7,633 nt of DNA, from positions 1-7,633 of the forward strand of contig JAHJSF010000089.1 in assembly GCA_018830405.1 (NCBI GenBank), in the 5' to 3' direction. A model generated the notes under the pieces. It made no database searches. It saw only the letters and a program-made list of their open reading frames with translations, and had not been told where the DNA came from. Positions within the stretch are counted from its first letter, which is position 1; each line of letters opens with the position of its first letter. The translations under genes were made by a program, and so were the position numbers. Of the stretch, positions 6,586 through 7,633 are shown piece by piece. The DNA is from Nitrospinota bacterium. GTDB taxonomy: Bacteria > Nitrospinota > Nitrospinia > UBA9942 > JAHJSF01.

Positions 6586-7480
6586 AGATTTGGAAGGTAT
6601 CTTTAGGGATATTAAAGGGAAGAAACGGGTTGATTATCCCTTGAGCAAACTCTCCTCTTTCCGTGTGGGGGGGAAGGGGGATATGGTGGTTTTTCCCAAC
6701 GACGTGGATGACCTTCTTCTCCTACGTAAGATAGCCACTGAGAATGCTATTACGCTGACACTCATAGGGTTTGGCAGTAATCTCCTTATCCGTGACGGTG
6801 GGATTAGAGGTCTGACGGTTATACTCAGAAAGGGCTTCAAAAATATAGATGTTGTCGGGGAAAAGATTGCGGCCGGTGCAGGGATAGGACTTCAGGAATT
6901 GGCCAAAGAGGCGGCCAAACATTCTTTGAGCGGCCTGGAATTTGCCGCCGGAATACCAGGGACACTTGGCGGGGCAATTGCCATGAATGCCGGAACCGAT
7001 AAGGGGGAGATTAAGGATATTTTGAGCCGCCTTACCCTCTTGGATGAGAGGGGTGAACTTTTAGAGATTAAGGGTTCTGATATCAGTTTTGGCTATCGAA
7101 GGGCCAATCTGCCTAAAGATGGGATAGTCGTTGAGGCGGAGTTGGAACTGACCAAGGGGAACATAGAAGAGATTGAAAGGTCTATAGGGTCGGAGATAGA
7201 GAGGCGGCGTAACAAAGGGGAATATAAGGGTTTTAATGCCGGGTCGATATTTAAGAATCCAGCCGGGGATTTTGCCGGACGGCTTATAGAAGAAGCGGGA
7301 CTTAAAGGATATAGGGTCGGCGGGGCAGTTGTCTCCGGTGACCATGCCAATTTTATTCTTAATGAAGGGGAGGCTACCGCCAAGGATATATTGGAGCTTA
7401 TTTCGCTCATTAAAGACAGGGTATATAAGAATAGCGGTCTTCTCCTTGAGGAGGAGATACGGATAATAGGGGAGGAGTAA
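6578..7480 (+). CDS. murB: MurB, UDP-N-acetylenolpyruvoylglucosamine reductase
   Basis: Cytoplasmic FAD enzyme that uses NADPH to reduce UDP-GlcNAc-enolpyruvate to UDP-MurNAc, the substrate of MurC. With TTG 6578 it has 300 residues, typical of the shorter type II MurB. FAD-binding blocks are LSSFRVGGKGD near the N terminus, IGFGSNLLIRDGG, and GLEFAAGIPGTLGGAIAMNAG. The substrate region has FGYRRANLP with Y173/R174. NAGSIFKNP carries S223, the likely proton donor by analogy with E. coli S229. LIEEAGLKGY, VSGDHANFILNEG and LLLEEEIRIIG close the protein, with a Glu before IRIIG expected in the active site. Conserved QP-x-x-x-P residues that often precede the AGS block are replaced by GEYKGF. 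No ATG lies near the N terminus; TTG 6563 (15 bases upstream) and TTG 6590 are the alternatives. It overlaps murC by 8 bases. Confidence 0.95.
   Translation: MSKDLEGIFRDIKGKKRVDYPLSKLSSFRVGGKGDMVVFPNDVDDLLLLRKIATENAITLTLIGFGSNLLIRDGGIRGLTVILRKGFKNIDVVGEKIAAGAGIGLQELAKEAAKHSLSGLEFAAGIPGTLGGAIAMNAGTDKGEIKDILSRLTLLDERGELLEIKGSDISFGYRRANLPKDGIVVEAELELTKGNIEEIERSIGSEIERRRNKGEYKGFNAGSIFKNPAGDFAGRLIEEAGLKGYRVGGAVVSGDHANFILNEGEATAKDILELISLIKDRVYKNSGLLLEEEIRIIGEE
7471..7475 (+). promoter_or_regulatory. Shine-Dalgarno site deciding the ddl start
   Basis: GGAGG at the murB 3' end sits 7 bases before TTG 7483, an ideal distance. The in-frame ATG at 7504 has only AAGG two bases upstream, which is too close. 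Confidence 0.65.
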
Positions 7481-7482
7481 GA

Positions 7483-7633
7483 TTGGATAAAAACATTAAG
7501 GATATGAAGATAGGGGTCCTTATGGGGGGGATGTCGTCGGAGCGGGACATATCTCTCATAACCGGCGGGGCTGTTTTCTCGGTCCTTAAAGAAAATGGAT
7601 ACAATGCAGCCTCGATAGATGTGGGGCGAGACC
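7483..7633 (+). CDS. ddl: Ddl, D-alanine--D-alanine ligase (N-terminal part, 3' truncated)
   Basis: Ddl is a cytoplasmic ATP-grasp ligase that makes the D-Ala-D-Ala dipeptide used by MurF. Only the first 50 codons are in the window, against about 300 in the family. After a short lead (DKNIKD) comes MKIGVLMGGMSSERDISL, then TGGAVFSVLKENGYNAASIDVGRD. This is the usual Ddl opening, where the GG.SSEREISL loop contributes a Glu that binds the first D-Ala. The ATP-grasp domain lies beyond the right edge. TTG 7483 is preferred because of the strong GGAGG site; ATG 7504 is the alternative and would remove seven residues. It starts two bases after the murB stop, so it belongs to the same operon. The reading frame stays open to the window end. 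Confidence 0.9.
   Translation, partial: MDKNIKDMKIGVLMGGMSSERDISLITGGAVFSVLKENGYNAASIDVGRD

Noticed and set aside
7093-7410. 105-codon open frame on the minus strand within murB
   Set aside because: It lies wholly antisense to well-conserved murB, has low-complexity Ser/Pro-rich content and no recognisable motif, so it is a by-product of murB codon use.

Overview
The window is a stretch of a bacterial division and cell wall (dcw) cluster. Eight genes, all on the + strand, are recognisable from protein motifs: the 3' end of murF, then complete mraY, murD, ftsW, murG, murC and murB, and the 5' end of ddl. No RNA gene, mobile element, CRISPR array or phage-like segment is visible, and almost every base is coding.

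Layout. murF (1-439, 5' truncated by the window edge) overlaps mraY (439-1521) by one base in a TAATG junction. A 48-base gap precedes murD (1570-2949). ftsW (2942-4033) overlaps murD by 8 bases, and murG (4030-5106) overlaps ftsW in an ATGA junction. A 117-base non-coding gap, the only sizeable one, separates murG from murC (5224-6585). murB probably starts at a TTG inside the end of murC (6578-7480). ddl starts two bases after murB (TTG at 7483) and runs off the right edge. The tight spacing implies one polycistronic transcript with translational coupling, and the murG-murC gap is the only obvious place for an internal regulatory signal.

How the genes work together. MurB reduces UDP-GlcNAc-enolpyruvate to UDP-MurNAc. 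MurC and MurD add L-Ala and D-Glu. Ddl makes D-Ala-D-Ala, which MurF attaches to the UDP-MurNAc-tripeptide. MraY moves the phospho-MurNAc-pentapeptide to undecaprenyl phosphate (lipid I), MurG adds GlcNAc (lipid II), and FtsW polymerises lipid II at the division septum with its partner transpeptidase. murE and ftsI would be expected upstream, and ftsQ/ftsA/ftsZ downstream, but both are outside the window.

Organism. The order murF-mraY-murD-ftsW-murG-murC-murB-ddl, with murB between murC and ddl, fits Gram-negative lineages of the Deltaproteobacteria/Desulfobacterota or Nitrospirota kind, and also resembles Alphaproteobacteria. It differs from the E. coli order, which lacks murB here. The coding strand is G/purine rich, favours GGG for Gly, uses ATA and AGG often, and uses TTG as a start at least twice. 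That suits a less-studied or uncultured lineage, but the phylum cannot be fixed from this window.

The most notable observation is that MraY carries Asn at residue 267 (FMGNVGS), where characterised MraY enzymes have a catalytic or metal-binding Asp (FMGDVGS). The other catalytic residues are intact. Apart from that, the region looks like an ordinary, intact dcw cluster, and I see no undescribed system in it.
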